Positions 42,844 through 52,406 of a stretch of 58,355 bases of DNA are shown in pieces (positions within the stretch are counted from its first letter, which is position 1; every line of letters begins with the position of its first letter). Origin of the DNA: an uncultured bacterium (GTDB lineage: Bacteria > Muiribacteriota > Ozemobacteria > Ozemobacterales > Ozemobacteraceae); NCBI GenBank assembly GCA_937949615.1, contig CALEDQ010000025.1, positions 1 through 58,355 of the forward strand, read 5' to 3'. The notes beneath the pieces were generated by a model. That model was not told the DNA's origin. It saw only the letters and a list, made by a program, of their open reading frames with translations, and did no database searches. Both the position numbers and the translations under genes were made by a program.

Positions 42844-44328
42844 ATGAGTCTTTCTGCCGAAATCAAAAAGCAGATTATTCAGAACATTGAACGCTTGACC
42901 GCGAAGGGCGCCGAATACACCGACGCACGCTTCTACACCCATGATGATACCGAGACTCTGCTTCTTTATGATGGCAATCTCGAAGCCAACGACACGACTT
43001 TCGAAAGTGGTCTCGGCGTAAGGGTTCTCTATGGTGGTGCCTGGGGCTTTGCCGCCACCAGCAACGTCAAAGAAATCGACGCCTGTTTCGATCAGGCCTG
43101 CAAAAACGCCATGACCGCCGCAAAACTCGTGCGTGTTCCGCTTAAAATGGGCAAAAAACCGGCCCATCGTGGCGCTTTTTCTTCACCCATAAAACAGGAC
43201 CCTTTCACTGTCAGTCTTAAAGAAAAACTCGACTTTCTCGGCGCCATTGATGCACGTCTCAATGAAGACTGGATCGTCAAACGCTACGTTTACGCCGAAT
43301 TCCAGAAAAAGAACATTTATTTTTTCAACAGCGAGGGCACCGAAGTTGAGCGCAAACTGCGCAACGTCTTCGGCAAAATGATGATCATGGCTCTCGACAG
43401 CGACGGTCAGATGCAGCGTCGCAGCCAGGAACTCTTTACCACCGGCAAAGGCACCCGCGGCTATGAAATGCTCACCGATCCGGCACTTTTCAGCGGTCAT
43501 GCCGAACGCATCAAAGACGAACTCGGTCAGCTGATCAAGGCTGATGCCCTTGAATATGGCCGCCGTTCAGTCATTCTGCTGCCCGGTCAGGGCTTTCTGC
43601 AGGTCCATGAAACTATCGGTCACCCGCTTGAACTCGACCGCATTCTCGGCTATGAACTCTCTTATGCCGGCGGCTCGTTCGTTAACCTCGATTCTTTTGG
43701 CAAACTTAAATACGGCAGCGACAAGCTTTCGGTCAGCGCCTTCGGCGGTATCGAAAATTCGCCCGGCTCGTTCGGTTTCGACGATGAAGGGTCACCAGAA
43801 CGCGATTATCTGCTGATCGACAAGGGCGTTCTCGTAAACGCGCTCAGCTCACGCGCCATGGTCGATGAAGCAAATCAGAAAGCCGGCCGCACCATCTTCA
43901 GCGAAAGCGGCGGCGCCGCCCGCGCAACCGCATTCTACCGGGCCCCGATCGATCGCATGACTAACGTCAACATCCTTCCCGGTAACGACGGCTCTCTCGA
44001 AGATATCATCGCCTCGACCAAAGACGGTATCGTGCTCGACAACCCCGTTTCATGGTCGATCGGTTCGAACCGTGAACATTTCCATTTCGGCTGCGAAATC
44101 GCCTGGGAAGTGAAAGACGGCAAAAAGACCCGCATTCTGCGCAACCCGACCTATCAGGGTCACACGGTTGAATTCTATAATTCGCTGTCGGCCGTCGGCG
44201 ACGCCTCGACCTGGAAAGTCTGGCAGGTCGACAACTGCGGCAAGGGTGAGCCGAACCAGGTCATGCAGCTCGGTCACGGCATACCTGTCGTGCGCTTTGA
44301 CAACGTAATCACCGGCGAAAGGAAGTAA
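42844..44328 (+). CDS. tldD: TldD metalloprotease subunit
   Basis: This 494-residue protein is the catalytic part of the TldD/TldE heterodimer, a zinc protease that degrades unfolded short peptides and matures some RiPPs. The zinc motif is HETIGHPLELDRI (HExxxH type, near residue 257). C-terminal features EHFHFGCEIAWEVKDGKKTR and NPTYQGHTVEFYNSL fit the family. Ribosome site AAGGTGGT. It is followed after 4 bp by tldE, so the two are made together. No RiPP precursor is visible nearby. Confidence 0.93.
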   Translation: MSLSAEIKKQIIQNIERLTAKGAEYTDARFYTHDDTETLLLYDGNLEANDTTFESGLGVRVLYGGAWGFAATSNVKEIDACFDQACKNAMTAAKLVRVPLKMGKKPAHRGAFSSPIKQDPFTVSLKEKLDFLGAIDARLNEDWIVKRYVYAEFQKKNIYFFNSEGTEVERKLRNVFGKMMIMALDSDGQMQRRSQELFTTGKGTRGYEMLTDPALFSGHAERIKDELGQLIKADALEYGRRSVILLPGQGFLQVHETIGHPLELDRILGYELSYAGGSFVNLDSFGKLKYGSDKLSVSAFGGIENSPGSFGFDDEGSPERDYLLIDKGVLVNALSSRAMVDEANQKAGRTIFSESGGAARATAFYRAPIDRMTNVNILPGNDGSLEDIIASTKDGIVLDNPVSWSIGSNREHFHFGCEIAWEVKDGKKTRILRNPTYQGHTVEFYNSLSAVGDASTWKVWQVDNCGKGEPNQVMQLGHGIPVVRFDNVITGERK

Positions 44329-44332
44329 CAGC

Positions 44333-45706
44333 ATGAAAAAGTCACCCGCACATGAAATGATTTGCGCCGTCAGAAGCCGGGCCGCTGCCAGCGGCATCAC
44401 CGCCACCTTCATTCTGCACAGCGAAAAAAGCCACCTGATGCGCATTGGCAATAATTCTGTCTCGCTCAATACTTCAGAAGCCCTGACCCGCCTCGATATC
44501 GAAGTGATCAACGGGCGCCGCACCGGCATTCACACCCAGATGGGTGATGTTGTTTCTGAAGAATACGTCGAAAAGGCCCTGCAGATTGCCGTCAGCAAAG
44601 CTGAAGTCGCCAGCGAAAAAGCTTACCAGCCGATTCCTGACAAGGTCGAAAAGGCCATCAGCGAAGACAGCCAGTATGACAAGGCGCTCGAAACCGTCGA
44701 CCCGGCGTTCAAAGCCGATGCCTACCAGCGCATTTTCAACGAAGTCGGGCCGCAATACAACTTTTCGGGCTCATGGTCGAGTGGTTCGGTCGAATTCTTC
44801 ATGACTTCGACAGCCAACGACCTTTGCGTGCACCATCTTGGCACCGACCAGGCGTTCAATATCGTGCTCAAACACCCCGAAAAGAAATGGGAACTGCGCC
44901 AGGGCGCTACCGGCTGGCGTCTCAGCGACTTCAAGGTCGAAAAAATCATCAAAAGCTTCAAGGACCTGTTGCCGGTTTATGAAAAACAAGCCGGAACCCA
45001 GATCGAACCAGGCGAATACACCGTTGCCCTCGGCAGCGATGCGGTTGCCGAAGTTCTCGAAATGGCATGCTGGACAGGCTTCTTCGGTCGCTCATACGAA
45101 GAAAAACAGGGTTGGACCGCTAAATATGTCAAGGGCGACAAGGTGCTTGGCGACAATGTCACCATTGTCGACGAACCCGCCAACGACCTTACCTACCGCT
45201 TCGGCTTCGATTTCTCTGGCAAAACCCGCCAGACCTGGCCGATCGTCGAGAAGGGCAAGCTGCAGAACCTTATGTATGACAGTTCAACCTGCGCCAAATA
45301 CGGGCGCCCGCTCACCGGCCATACCGGCGGTTCGCTCAGCGTCACCATGCAGACCGGCAAAGACTCGCATGACCTGCTCGAAGCCGTTAAAGGCATGGGC
45401 AAAGTGCTTTATATTCCGGCGCTGCATTATCTCAATATTCCGAATGCCAGCAAAGGCATTTTTACCGGCAGTTCTCGCTTCAATGCCGTGCTGATCGAAA
45501 ACGGCAAGGTCGTCGGGCCGATTTTCTCGTCACGCATTACCGATACTTTCCAGAGTGTGTTTGGCAAAATCGTGAAGATTTCTAACGAAGCCGAATCGGT
45601 TAACCTGTCGAACACCTATGGCCGCCGCTCGCCGGTCGCCTTCGCGGTGCCCTCATACATCGTTTCTGAAAAGGTCAAAATCACCGACTGCGCCGAATCA
45701 TTCTGA
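44333..45706 (+). CDS. tldE: TldE/PmbA subunit
   Basis: This 457-residue partner of TldD lacks the zinc motif and forms part of the peptide tunnel. The length and the C-terminal beta-rich part (GSLSVTMQTGKDS, GVFTGSSRF-like FTGSSRFNAVLIENGKVVGP) fit PmbA/TldE. It is co-transcribed with tldD. A terminator follows at 45735-45763. Confidence 0.9.
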   Translation: MKKSPAHEMICAVRSRAAASGITATFILHSEKSHLMRIGNNSVSLNTSEALTRLDIEVINGRRTGIHTQMGDVVSEEYVEKALQIAVSKAEVASEKAYQPIPDKVEKAISEDSQYDKALETVDPAFKADAYQRIFNEVGPQYNFSGSWSSGSVEFFMTSTANDLCVHHLGTDQAFNIVLKHPEKKWELRQGATGWRLSDFKVEKIIKSFKDLLPVYEKQAGTQIEPGEYTVALGSDAVAEVLEMACWTGFFGRSYEEKQGWTAKYVKGDKVLGDNVTIVDEPANDLTYRFGFDFSGKTRQTWPIVEKGKLQNLMYDSSTCAKYGRPLTGHTGGSLSVTMQTGKDSHDLLEAVKGMGKVLYIPALHYLNIPNASKGIFTGSSRFNAVLIENGKVVGPIFSSRITDTFQSVFGKIVKISNEAESVNLSNTYGRRSPVAFAVPSYIVSEKVKITDCAESF

Positions 45707-45734
45707 CCGCGCGCTAAACTCAGATTTTAAAAGC

Positions 45735-45763
45735 AAATCCGGCCCCCGTGGCCGGATTTTTTT
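45735..45763 (+). terminator. intrinsic terminator after tldE
   Basis: AAATCCGGC/GCCGGATTT stem followed by further T residues to 45763. Confidence 0.82.
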
Positions 45764-45863
45764 CGTGCCTTTTTTGCCCGGAAAGGCTATAATTCAACCC
45801 CGGCTTGCGGCAATTCAGCGCGTTAACCGGTAATCTGCGCGGCAAGGATACGGCTTAACAACG

Positions 45864-47210
45864 ATGCAGGCAATTGATGCGGCTGTTTACAAAAGAGTTT
45901 TCAATATTTCGCTGCCTGCAATCGGTGGCTTTCTTGGCCTGATTGCCTTCGACATCATCGATATTTACTGGATAGAGAAGCTCGGCACCCGCGCCGTTGC
46001 CGGTGTTGCCTCGGCCGGTTTCATCGTCTGGTCTCTTTATTCGATCATGCAGATCACCGGGGCCGGCTGCTCTTCACTGGTTTCGCAGTTCCATGGTGCC
46101 GGTCGCCGCCGCCGCGCCTGGGAAGCCATCGTGCAGTCTTCATGGCTCAGCCTTCTGCTTGCTGCCCTGATCAGCTTTCTGTTTCTGCCTTATCTTGACC
46201 GGCCTTTCACCTGGATGGGCCTCGAGCCAGACACGGCCGCGCTCGCGGTCGAGTATTTTTATATCATTCTTCTCGGGTTTCCGCTGATCTTTCTCGACAT
46301 GCTGTCTGGCAACGTTTTCAATGCCTACGGTGATAACCGCATCAGCAACGGTATCATGGTCATCTGTCTGCTTGCCAATATGATTCTCGACCCGGTAATG
46401 ATGTTCGGCTGGTGGGGCTTTCCGGCAATGGGTACCGCCGGCGCCGCCTGGGCAACCGTCATCAGTCATGTGCTGTCGCTGATCATGCGGGGTGCCATTC
46501 TGCGCCGTCGCAATTACATTCCGCCGCTGCTGAGCTTCTTCAAGTTCCGCACCTTCTATTATCGCAAAATCATCAGAATCGGTTTGCCCAATGCCGCGAC
46601 CTCGTGGGTCTGGTCGATCGTCTATCCATTTCTTACCCGCCTGATCACACCGTTTGGCATGACCCCGCTCTCGGCCGTCGGCATCTGCCACCGCATCGAA
46701 AGCTTTCCGTATTTCACTTCAATTGCCTTCGGTATTGCGATGACCTCGCTGACCGGTTATTCGGTCGGGCGTCGCGAACATGACCGCATTGACGGCATTC
46801 TGATTGCCGGTTTGCGCTCGGCCACCCTGATTCTGCTGCCTTTTCTCGTTCTATTTCTGATTTTCCCGCATCAGCTGGTCGGTCTGCTCAGCGATGATCC
46901 GTTGCTGATTTCCTACGGCGCCGATTATCTTTTCATTGTCGGTCTGCTCGAAATCTTCATGGCCTGGGAAATGGTCATCGGCGGCATCTTCACTGGCCTC
47001 GGCATTACTTACCCAACTCTTTTCATCACGATTCCGTGCACGGTCGGGCGGGTGCCGCTGGCCTGGCTGCTCGCCTATTATTTCGGCATGGGTGTCTCAG
47101 GCATCTGGTGGGCCATCAGCCTCACTACCTGCATGAAGGGGCTTGGGCTGCTCGCGCTTTATCGCTATACCCGCCGCAAAACCGAGGGTTTTACCCGGTT
47201 GAACAATTAA
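45864..47210 (+). CDS. MATE-family multidrug/toxin exporter
   Basis: This 448-residue protein has about 12 hydrophobic helices in two halves and no soluble domain. The N-terminus FNISLPAIGGFLGLIAFDIIDIYWIEKLG and LGTRAVAGVASAG are typical of MATE proteins; an equivalent segment recurs in the second half (RIGLPNAATSWVWSIVYPF). It should export cationic compounds with Na+ or H+. A TATAAT (45788-45793) may be its -10. The ribosome site is weak. Its stop shares four bases with the convergent CNNM-type gene. Confidence 0.9.
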   Translation: MQAIDAAVYKRVFNISLPAIGGFLGLIAFDIIDIYWIEKLGTRAVAGVASAGFIVWSLYSIMQITGAGCSSLVSQFHGAGRRRRAWEAIVQSSWLSLLLAALISFLFLPYLDRPFTWMGLEPDTAALAVEYFYIILLGFPLIFLDMLSGNVFNAYGDNRISNGIMVICLLANMILDPVMMFGWWGFPAMGTAGAAWATVISHVLSLIMRGAILRRRNYIPPLLSFFKFRTFYYRKIIRIGLPNAATSWVWSIVYPFLTRLITPFGMTPLSAVGICHRIESFPYFTSIAFGIAMTSLTGYSVGRREHDRIDGILIAGLRSATLILLPFLVLFLIFPHQLVGLLSDDPLLISYGADYLFIVGLLEIFMAWEMVIGGIFTGLGITYPTLFITIPCTVGRVPLAWLLAYYFGMGVSGIWWAISLTTCMKGLGLLALYRYTRRKTEGFTRLNN

Positions 47211-48475
47211 TCTTTCTTTTTGATGACGACTTTTTCGGCACGGTGCCCGTCGATTTCCTTGACTCTGAAGGTGAATTTTTCCCAGTGAATCTTTTCCTTC
47301 TTTCTCGGAAAATCACCCTTCAACCAGGTAAGAAAACCGTTGAGAGTAGTGACAGTGCGTCTGACTTCTTCCGGAAACTCGGTCTGCAGCATGGCACTGA
47401 GATCCTGCAGCGAGATGGTTCCGGCCACCTCGACTTCGCCGGTTTCGTTGTTTTTGAGCACTACCGGTTCTTCAACATCGTATTCGTCGCCAATCAGGCC
47501 AAACAGACGTTCGACGATGTCTTCCATGGTTATGATGCCTGTGGTTGAGCCGAATTCATCGACGACGACCGCCATGTGGGTTCGCTTAAGCTTCATGCGC
47601 TCGAGCAGTTCACCGATCGCCACATTTTCCGGAACATAAAGGGGCTTGAGCATCATTCTGCCGATCGAGAAGTCGTCAGGATTCGCCTGATTGATTCTGA
47701 AAAGCTCCTTGAAGTTGAATACCCCGACGATCTGGTCGATGTCGTCTTTATAAACGGGCACCCGCGAATACATGTCTTCTCTGAAGACTTCAATCAGGTT
47801 ATTGAGCTTGATATCGATCGGAACGCCCTTGACAAGTTTTCTGGGAATCATGACCTCGCATGCCAGCAGGTCGTTGAAGCGGCTTGACCTCGTCATGAGT
47901 TTGCGTTCGAGCGAATCGATATGCCCGGCTTTTTCGCTTATTTTCGCCATCAGCAGAATTTCCTGAATGGTCGGAGCGTTTTCGTCACCTTTGAAAGGGA
48001 GCATTTTCAGCAGCATGCGGCTGACCACATCCATTACCCAGGTCACCGGCTGAAGAACTTTAACGATTGCCCAGAGCGGGTAGGCGATGACGTAGGTCCA
48101 GGCTTTGGCGAAGGTGACGCCAAGGTGTTTGGGCACGATCTCACCAAAAATCAGCAGAAAGACGATCGTGATCAGCGACGCGACCATCGGCGCTATTTTT
48201 TCGCTGAGCATGCCGGTTTCAACGAACACCTGATCGAAGAAAACCCCGGCATAAACTGCCAGAACCGTGTTGACGATGTTGTTGCCGACGAGGATCGCTG
48301 CAATTACCGATCTTTTGTCTTTGATCAGCTCGGTGACAATTTTCTGCCGCCGACTGCTGCCACCTTGAACTGACGAAAGGCTGATTTCATTCACCGAAGT
48401 GATTGCGGTTTCCGTTCCGGAAAAAATGGCAGAAATCAGCAGCAGCACTATAAAGAACAAAGCTGTATACAGCAT
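47207..48475 (-). CDS. CNNM/CorC-type transporter: DUF21, CBS pair, CorC/HlyC domain
   Basis: This 422-residue protein has an N-terminal DUF21 membrane domain of about four helices (1-180) with SGTETAITSVNEIS near residue 20. Two CBS domains follow (about 195-320; MIPRKLVKGVPIDIKL and MAVVVDEFGSTTGIIT), then a CorC_HlyC domain (about 330-422). The family includes MpfA/YfjD-type magnesium exporters and CNNM proteins regulated by Mg-ATP on the CBS pair. Named haemolysin C in older records, but Mg2+/Co2+ export is better supported. Length normal. Confidence 0.92.
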   Translation of the reverse strand: MLYTALFFIVLLLISAIFSGTETAITSVNEISLSSVQGGSSRRQKIVTELIKDKRSVIAAILVGNNIVNTVLAVYAGVFFDQVFVETGMLSEKIAPMVASLITIVFLLIFGEIVPKHLGVTFAKAWTYVIAYPLWAIVKVLQPVTWVMDVVSRMLLKMLPFKGDENAPTIQEILLMAKISEKAGHIDSLERKLMTRSSRFNDLLACEVMIPRKLVKGVPIDIKLNNLIEVFREDMYSRVPVYKDDIDQIVGVFNFKELFRINQANPDDFSIGRMMLKPLYVPENVAIGELLERMKLKRTHMAVVVDEFGSTTGIITMEDIVERLFGLIGDEYDVEEPVVLKNNETGEVEVAGTISLQDLSAMLQTEFPEEVRRTVTTLNGFLTWLKGDFPRKKEKIHWEKFTFRVKEIDGHRAEKVVIKKKD

Positions 48476-48601
48476 TATTAACCCCGTAAAATTGCCCGGT
48501 TCGCTGTTGCGTGGGCGAATTTATGATTTGAACAACAACAGCAGCAGCTTACCATAAATCCAGCCTGATTTGCACTTTGCTGTCAGGCATAGATCAACAG
48601 A

Positions 48602-48638
48602 CAAAAAAAATCCCGCCGCACGAGGCGACGGGATTTTG
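48602..48638 (-). terminator. intrinsic terminator after icd
   Basis: On the minus strand AAAATCCCG..CGCC pairs with GGCG..GGGATTTT followed by a run of T residues (A8 on the plus strand at 48603-48610). Confidence 0.82.
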
Positions 48639-48652
48639 TGAAATCTGAGGCG

Positions 48653-50923
48653 TCAGGCGCCGGTGGTGGCGCACTTTTCGGCAGGTTTTGCGGCCAGGAA
48701 ATCTTCAAGAATCTTATTGAAGGTCTGGCTCGGGCGCATCGCCTGCGTTACTTTTCTGGTTTCGGGGCGGTAGTAGCCACCGATATCGAGGGTCTTGTCG
48801 CGGGCCGAATTGATTTCGGCGAGAACGGTGTCGAGCTTTTCCGCGAGTTTTGCGGCAAGAGCGGTAAAGCGTTCTTTCAGCTGTTTGTCGTTGTTCTGGG
48901 CGGCCATTGCTTCAGCCCAGTAGCGCGCCAGATATACGTGGGTGCCACGGTTGTCGATGCCGGCTTTGGCATCGCGCGACGGGGCGATGTTGTTTTCAAG
49001 AACCTTGCCGATCGCGTCGTTGAGGCCTTTGGCAAGCACTTCGGCTTTTTTGTTGTTGTTGCGGCGGCCGAAATCTTCGAGAGAAACACCAAGGGCCAGA
49101 AATTCGCCGAGGGAATCCCAGCGCAGATGACCTTCTTCGACGAACTGCTGCACGTGTTTCGGGGCTGAACCACCGGCGCCGGTTTCGTAGAGGCCGCCGC
49201 CGTTGAGCAGCGGTACGATCGACAGCATTTTGGCGCTGGTGCCAAGTTCAAGAATCGGGAACAGGTCGGTCAGGTAGTCGCGCAGCACGTTTCCGGTTAC
49301 CGAAATCGTGTCTTTGCCTTCTTTTGAACGCTTCATGCTGGCGACGATGGCTTTGCTCGGAGCCATGATCTGAATGTCGAGCCCGTTGGTATCGTGATCT
49401 TTCAGATAATCGCGAACCTTTTTGATCAGGCTGCGGTCATGGGCGCGTTCTTCGGTGAGCCAGAAATAGGCGGGGGTGCCGGTAATGCGGGCGCGACTGA
49501 CAGCCAGTTTGACCCAGTCGCGGATCGGCAGGTCTTTGGTCTGGCACATGCGCCAGATATCGCCGTGTTCGACATGGTGTTCGAATAATGCTTTGCCGTC
49601 CTGGTCGATGACGCGCACAATGCCGTCGCCGTAAATTTCGAAGGTTTTGTCGTGTGAGCCGTATTCTTCGGCTTTCTGAGCCATCAGGCCGATATTGGCG
49701 ACACTGCCCATGGTGCGTGGGTCGAAAGCGCCGTTTTCTTTGCAGAAGTCGATGGTGGCCTGATAGATGCGGGCATAAGCGCGGTCAGGAATCACGGCTT
49801 TCATGTCGTAGAGCTTGCCATCGACGCCGTACATTTTGCCGCCCGCACGAATGGCTGCGGGCATCGATGCGTCGATGATGACATCACTCGGAACATGCAG
49901 GTTGGTGATACCCTTGTCTGAGTTGACCATGGCCAGTTCAGGCTGCTTTTTCAGGGTTTCTTCGATGTCGTGCTGAATGGCGGCCTGCTGTTCGGCTGGC
50001 AGGGCTTTGATTTTTTCGTAGAGTTCACCAAGGCCGTTGTTCGGGTTGAAACCGAGGCTCTTGAAGGTGGCGGCGTGCTTTTCAAAAACGTCTTTGAAGA
50101 AGACGCTGACGACATGACCGAACATGATCGGGTCAGAGATTTTCATCATCGTCGCTTTGAGGTGCACCGAGAAAAGAACGCCTTTTTCTTTGGCATCGGC
50201 AATTTCAAGGGCGATGAATTTGCGCAGGGCTTTGACATTCATGGTTGCGGCGTCGATGACTTCGCCGGCTTCGAGAGCCACTTTTTCTTTGAGAACGGTT
50301 TCATGGCCGTCTTTACCAATAAAAACGATTTTAGCGTGACCGGGCTTTTCTACGATCACTGACTTTTCGCTGTCAAAAAAGTCTTTGGCATTCATGTGGG
50401 CAACGTGGCATTTTGAATCTTTGACCCAGGCGCCCATCGAGTGTGGGTGCTTGCGGGCATAGTCTTTGACCGGGTCAGCGACGCGGCGGTCAGAGTTGCC
50501 TTCGCGCAGAACCGGGTTAACGGCGCTGCCGAGTATTTTGGCATAGCGGGCTTTGATTTCTTTTTCCTGTTCGTTTTTCGGTTCAACCGGGTAGTCGGGA
50601 ACCTTGAAGCCCTGGTCCTGGAGCTCTTTGATCGCTGTGGTCAACTGCGGAATCGAGGCAGAAATATTCGGAAGCTTGATGATGTTGGCTTCGGGCCGGT
50701 TGGCCAATTCACCGAGAAAAGCCAGGTCGTCGCTGTGGCGCTGTTCTTTGGTCAGATTTTCGGGAAAGCTGGCAAGAATTCGACCTGCGAGCGAGATGTC
50801 GCGCAGTTCGAGTTTGATGCCTGCCGGTGCGGCGAAGGTCTCGATGATGGGAAGAAGAGAAACAGTGGCCAGGGCCGGAGCTTCGTCAGTTTTGGTGTAA
50901 TAGATTTTCTGCTCGGTGGTCAT
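48653..50923 (-). CDS. icd: NADP-dependent isocitrate dehydrogenase, monomeric type
   Basis: This 756-residue enzyme is the monomeric form (about 740 residues; the common dimeric IDH has ~415). It converts isocitrate to 2-oxoglutarate with NADPH formation. Family features: YYTKTDEAPALATVSLLPI at the N-terminus, LPNISASIPQL, ILREGNSDRR-type VLREGNSDRRVADPVK and GGGLYETGAGGSAPKHVQQ. I use the ATG at 50923; a 49-codon extension starts in the promoter. It has a leader of about 114 nt. It is a single gene with its own terminator. It supplies 2-oxoglutarate and NADPH for biosynthesis. Confidence 0.97.
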   Translation of the reverse strand: MTTEQKIYYTKTDEAPALATVSLLPIIETFAAPAGIKLELRDISLAGRILASFPENLTKEQRHSDDLAFLGELANRPEANIIKLPNISASIPQLTTAIKELQDQGFKVPDYPVEPKNEQEKEIKARYAKILGSAVNPVLREGNSDRRVADPVKDYARKHPHSMGAWVKDSKCHVAHMNAKDFFDSEKSVIVEKPGHAKIVFIGKDGHETVLKEKVALEAGEVIDAATMNVKALRKFIALEIADAKEKGVLFSVHLKATMMKISDPIMFGHVVSVFFKDVFEKHAATFKSLGFNPNNGLGELYEKIKALPAEQQAAIQHDIEETLKKQPELAMVNSDKGITNLHVPSDVIIDASMPAAIRAGGKMYGVDGKLYDMKAVIPDRAYARIYQATIDFCKENGAFDPRTMGSVANIGLMAQKAEEYGSHDKTFEIYGDGIVRVIDQDGKALFEHHVEHGDIWRMCQTKDLPIRDWVKLAVSRARITGTPAYFWLTEERAHDRSLIKKVRDYLKDHDTNGLDIQIMAPSKAIVASMKRSKEGKDTISVTGNVLRDYLTDLFPILELGTSAKMLSIVPLLNGGGLYETGAGGSAPKHVQQFVEEGHLRWDSLGEFLALGVSLEDFGRRNNNKKAEVLAKGLNDAIGKVLENNIAPSRDAKAGIDNRGTHVYLARYWAEAMAAQNNDKQLKERFTALAAKLAEKLDTVLAEINSARDKTLDIGGYYRPETRKVTQAMRPSQTFNKILEDFLAAKPAEKCATTGA

Positions 50924-51043
50924 GTCAACAGGGTTCCTTTCTTGATTCCGATAAATTTTTCTTGCTGCCTGTGCCACGCCTTTTCTTGTTCTTTCGTCTT
51001 GTTGCAGCCTTGGCGGGGCACCACAAAAGCCATTGCATCTGCC

Positions 51044-51073
51044 AAGATTAGCATACCGTAATTTTTTCGTCAA
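51044..51073 (-). promoter_or_regulatory. promoter of icd
   Basis: Minus strand: -35 TTGACG (51068-51073), 18-bp spacer, -10 TAATCT (51044-51049). It excludes a start codon upstream of about 51037. Confidence 0.62.
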
Positions 51074-51239
51074 TCATGCGCCTGCAGCAATTTAAAAGGA
51101 TTTGCGCCAAAGTAATAGCGTTATTTGAAAATGTACCGGAAATATACATAAAAAATGTAACGCATGTTTCAGCATGTTATGACTGCGGTTCTGTCTGAGA
51201 GCGTTTGTGAGGGGTGGGGGATGCGCAATTTTATGTAAC

Positions 51240-51268
51240 TTGTATTGATTTGTGTCTGGATAGATTAT
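51240..51268 (+). promoter_or_regulatory. possible promoter at a leaderless start
   Basis: -35 TTGTAT (51240-51245), 17-bp spacer, -10 GATTAT (51263-51268). The predicted start falls on or next to the ATG at 51275, and no ribosome site precedes that ATG. Confidence 0.4.
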
Positions 51269-51274
51269 TAAGAT

Positions 51275-52096
51275 ATGCAAATCTATCTGAGAAAAATTGC
51301 CAGGCTTGTTCTTGTTGCCGCGCTGGTCATGGCTGCCGGCATGCTTCAGGCTTTTCCCTATCAGATCGGCGATTACCGGGTCGATGTGACGGTGCGTAAT
51401 GCCGCCATGAACCTGATCGCCGGCATCAAGGTCAATCTCTACCGCTACGACAAGGCGACGATTCTGGTTGAGGCGCTTGCCGCCGGTTACCAGTCGCTGA
51501 CCTACCGCCTGCCGATTCGCGAAAATCAGACTTTTTACAAGATCGATCTGGTTATGCAGGATCTCGAACGCAACATTCACGTGGTCGATCATAATGAGCG
51601 CCCGATCGATGCTGCCTATGTCCGCAAAGAGCAGTATGGATTCCCGTCTGATCATTATGGCATAACTGCCTATATTCCGGTCAAGATGTGGCCATCGGCC
51701 GTCGCCGCCAGCGTCGAAGTCATCGACACCTTCTGGGGTGTGCCGCTGAAGAAGACCTGCGAGATTACCCAGGTCGAAGAATTCTATTGCGTCAAGCTTT
51801 CGATCACCCGCAAGTCTCTGAAATGGTCCGGGAAAAACCTGCTGGTTGTTTTCAGAACTTCGGTGCCCGCCAGTGCCGCGACAGTCGCTGCCCGTCTCAG
51901 CACTCTTGAAAAGATCGTTCAGGGTGACTCTTACCCCGCCGGCTGCGAAGAATCTCTCGCTTCTTATCTGGCCGACACCTTCAGCGCCGACGAACTCGCC
52001 GAAAGCCGCGCGGTTCTGCCCGGCAGTCTCGCGCATCTGATGCAGGCCCGCGCCCGCTTCGCCGAAGTGCATCGCGAAAATCTCGAAAATTTTTAA
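51275..52096 (+). CDS. secreted protein of unknown function
   Basis: This 273-residue protein has a signal peptide (MQIYLRKIARLVLVAALVMAAGMLQA, cleavage before FPYQ). Two beta-rich repeats of about 75 residues follow, each like a carboxypeptidase-regulatory/Ig-like module (DYRVDVTVRNAAMNLIAGIKVNL and NIHVVDHNERPIDAAYVRK). The C-terminus is helical (SLASYLADTFSADELAESRA). No family is recognised. The start has no Shine-Dalgarno sequence, and its predicted promoter leaves almost no leader. It lies just before the tRNA-Asn promoter. Confidence 0.75.
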   Translation: MQIYLRKIARLVLVAALVMAAGMLQAFPYQIGDYRVDVTVRNAAMNLIAGIKVNLYRYDKATILVEALAAGYQSLTYRLPIRENQTFYKIDLVMQDLERNIHVVDHNERPIDAAYVRKEQYGFPSDHYGITAYIPVKMWPSAVAASVEVIDTFWGVPLKKTCEITQVEEFYCVKLSITRKSLKWSGKNLLVVFRTSVPASAATVAARLSTLEKIVQGDSYPAGCEESLASYLADTFSADELAESRAVLPGSLAHLMQARARFAEVHRENLENF

Positions 52097-52104
52097 AAAA
52101 GTAG

Positions 52105-52134
52105 TTGCACACCCCCCGGGGGTTGTTGTATAAT
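52105..52134 (+). promoter_or_regulatory. promoter of tRNA-Asn
   Basis: -35 TTGCAC (52105-52110), 18-bp spacer rich in C and G (CCCCCCGGGGG), -10 TATAAT (52129-52134, consensus). The start would be near 52141, 17 nt before the mature tRNA. Confidence 0.75.
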
Positions 52135-52157
52135 CCATTTTGTTCGGAAACGAACGA

Positions 52158-52229
52158 TCCCGAGTAGCTCAGTGGTAGAGCAATCGGCTGTTAACCGATT
52201 GGTCCGGGGTTCAAATCCCTGCTCGGGAG
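52158..52229 (+). tRNA. tRNA-Asn (GTT)
   Basis: All arms fold: acceptor TCCCGAG/CTCGGGA, D arm GCTC/GAGC, anticodon stem ATCGG/CCGAT with loop CTGTTAA (anticodon GTT), T arm CGGGG-TTCAAAT-CCCTG, discriminator G. The CCA end is not encoded, consistent with the cca gene in this window. It is the integration site of the element to its right. Confidence 0.97.
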
Positions 52230-52262
52230 CTCTGAGTTAATCTTGGCAAGTCCCAAGAAGTC

Positions 52263-52293
52263 CACAAAACCCGCCCACAAGGCGGGTTTTGTG
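52263..52293 (+). terminator. terminator of tRNA-Asn
   Basis: A perfect 13-bp stem, CACAAAACCCGCC and GGCGGGTTTTGTG, around loop CACAA. Confidence 0.85.
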
Positions 52294-52345
52294 CTATATG
52301 GTTGTCTCCGTTCGTCCAGCCAAATCTACCGAAATCCAAACTTTT

Positions 52346-52406
52346 TGGGTATAGTTATGGGTATAGATACTTTTTTTTGAGAATCTACTCAAGGAGGTTA
52401 TACCCA
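52346..52406 (+). promoter_or_regulatory. TGGGTATA direct repeats with inverted copy at the integrase start
   Basis: TGGGTATA occurs at 52346-52353 and 52358-52365; its inverse TATACCCA (52399-52406) directly follows the integrase ribosome site AAGGAGG (52391-52397). The direct pair looks like arm-type integrase-binding sites beside attL. The inverse copy could pair with either repeat in the mRNA and mask the ribosome site. Confidence 0.5.

Larger units (their letters stand above)
50924..51274. other. 351-bp divergent intergenic region
   Basis: It contains the icd promoter (51044-51073, minus strand) with its ~114-nt leader, and on the plus strand a possible promoter for the next gene (51240-51268). 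No gene or strong hairpin is seen between them. Confidence 0.5.

Noticed and set aside
50924..51073. N-terminal extension of icd to 51073
   Set aside because: The extension overlaps the predicted promoter and lacks similarity to the family; the family start fits 50923.
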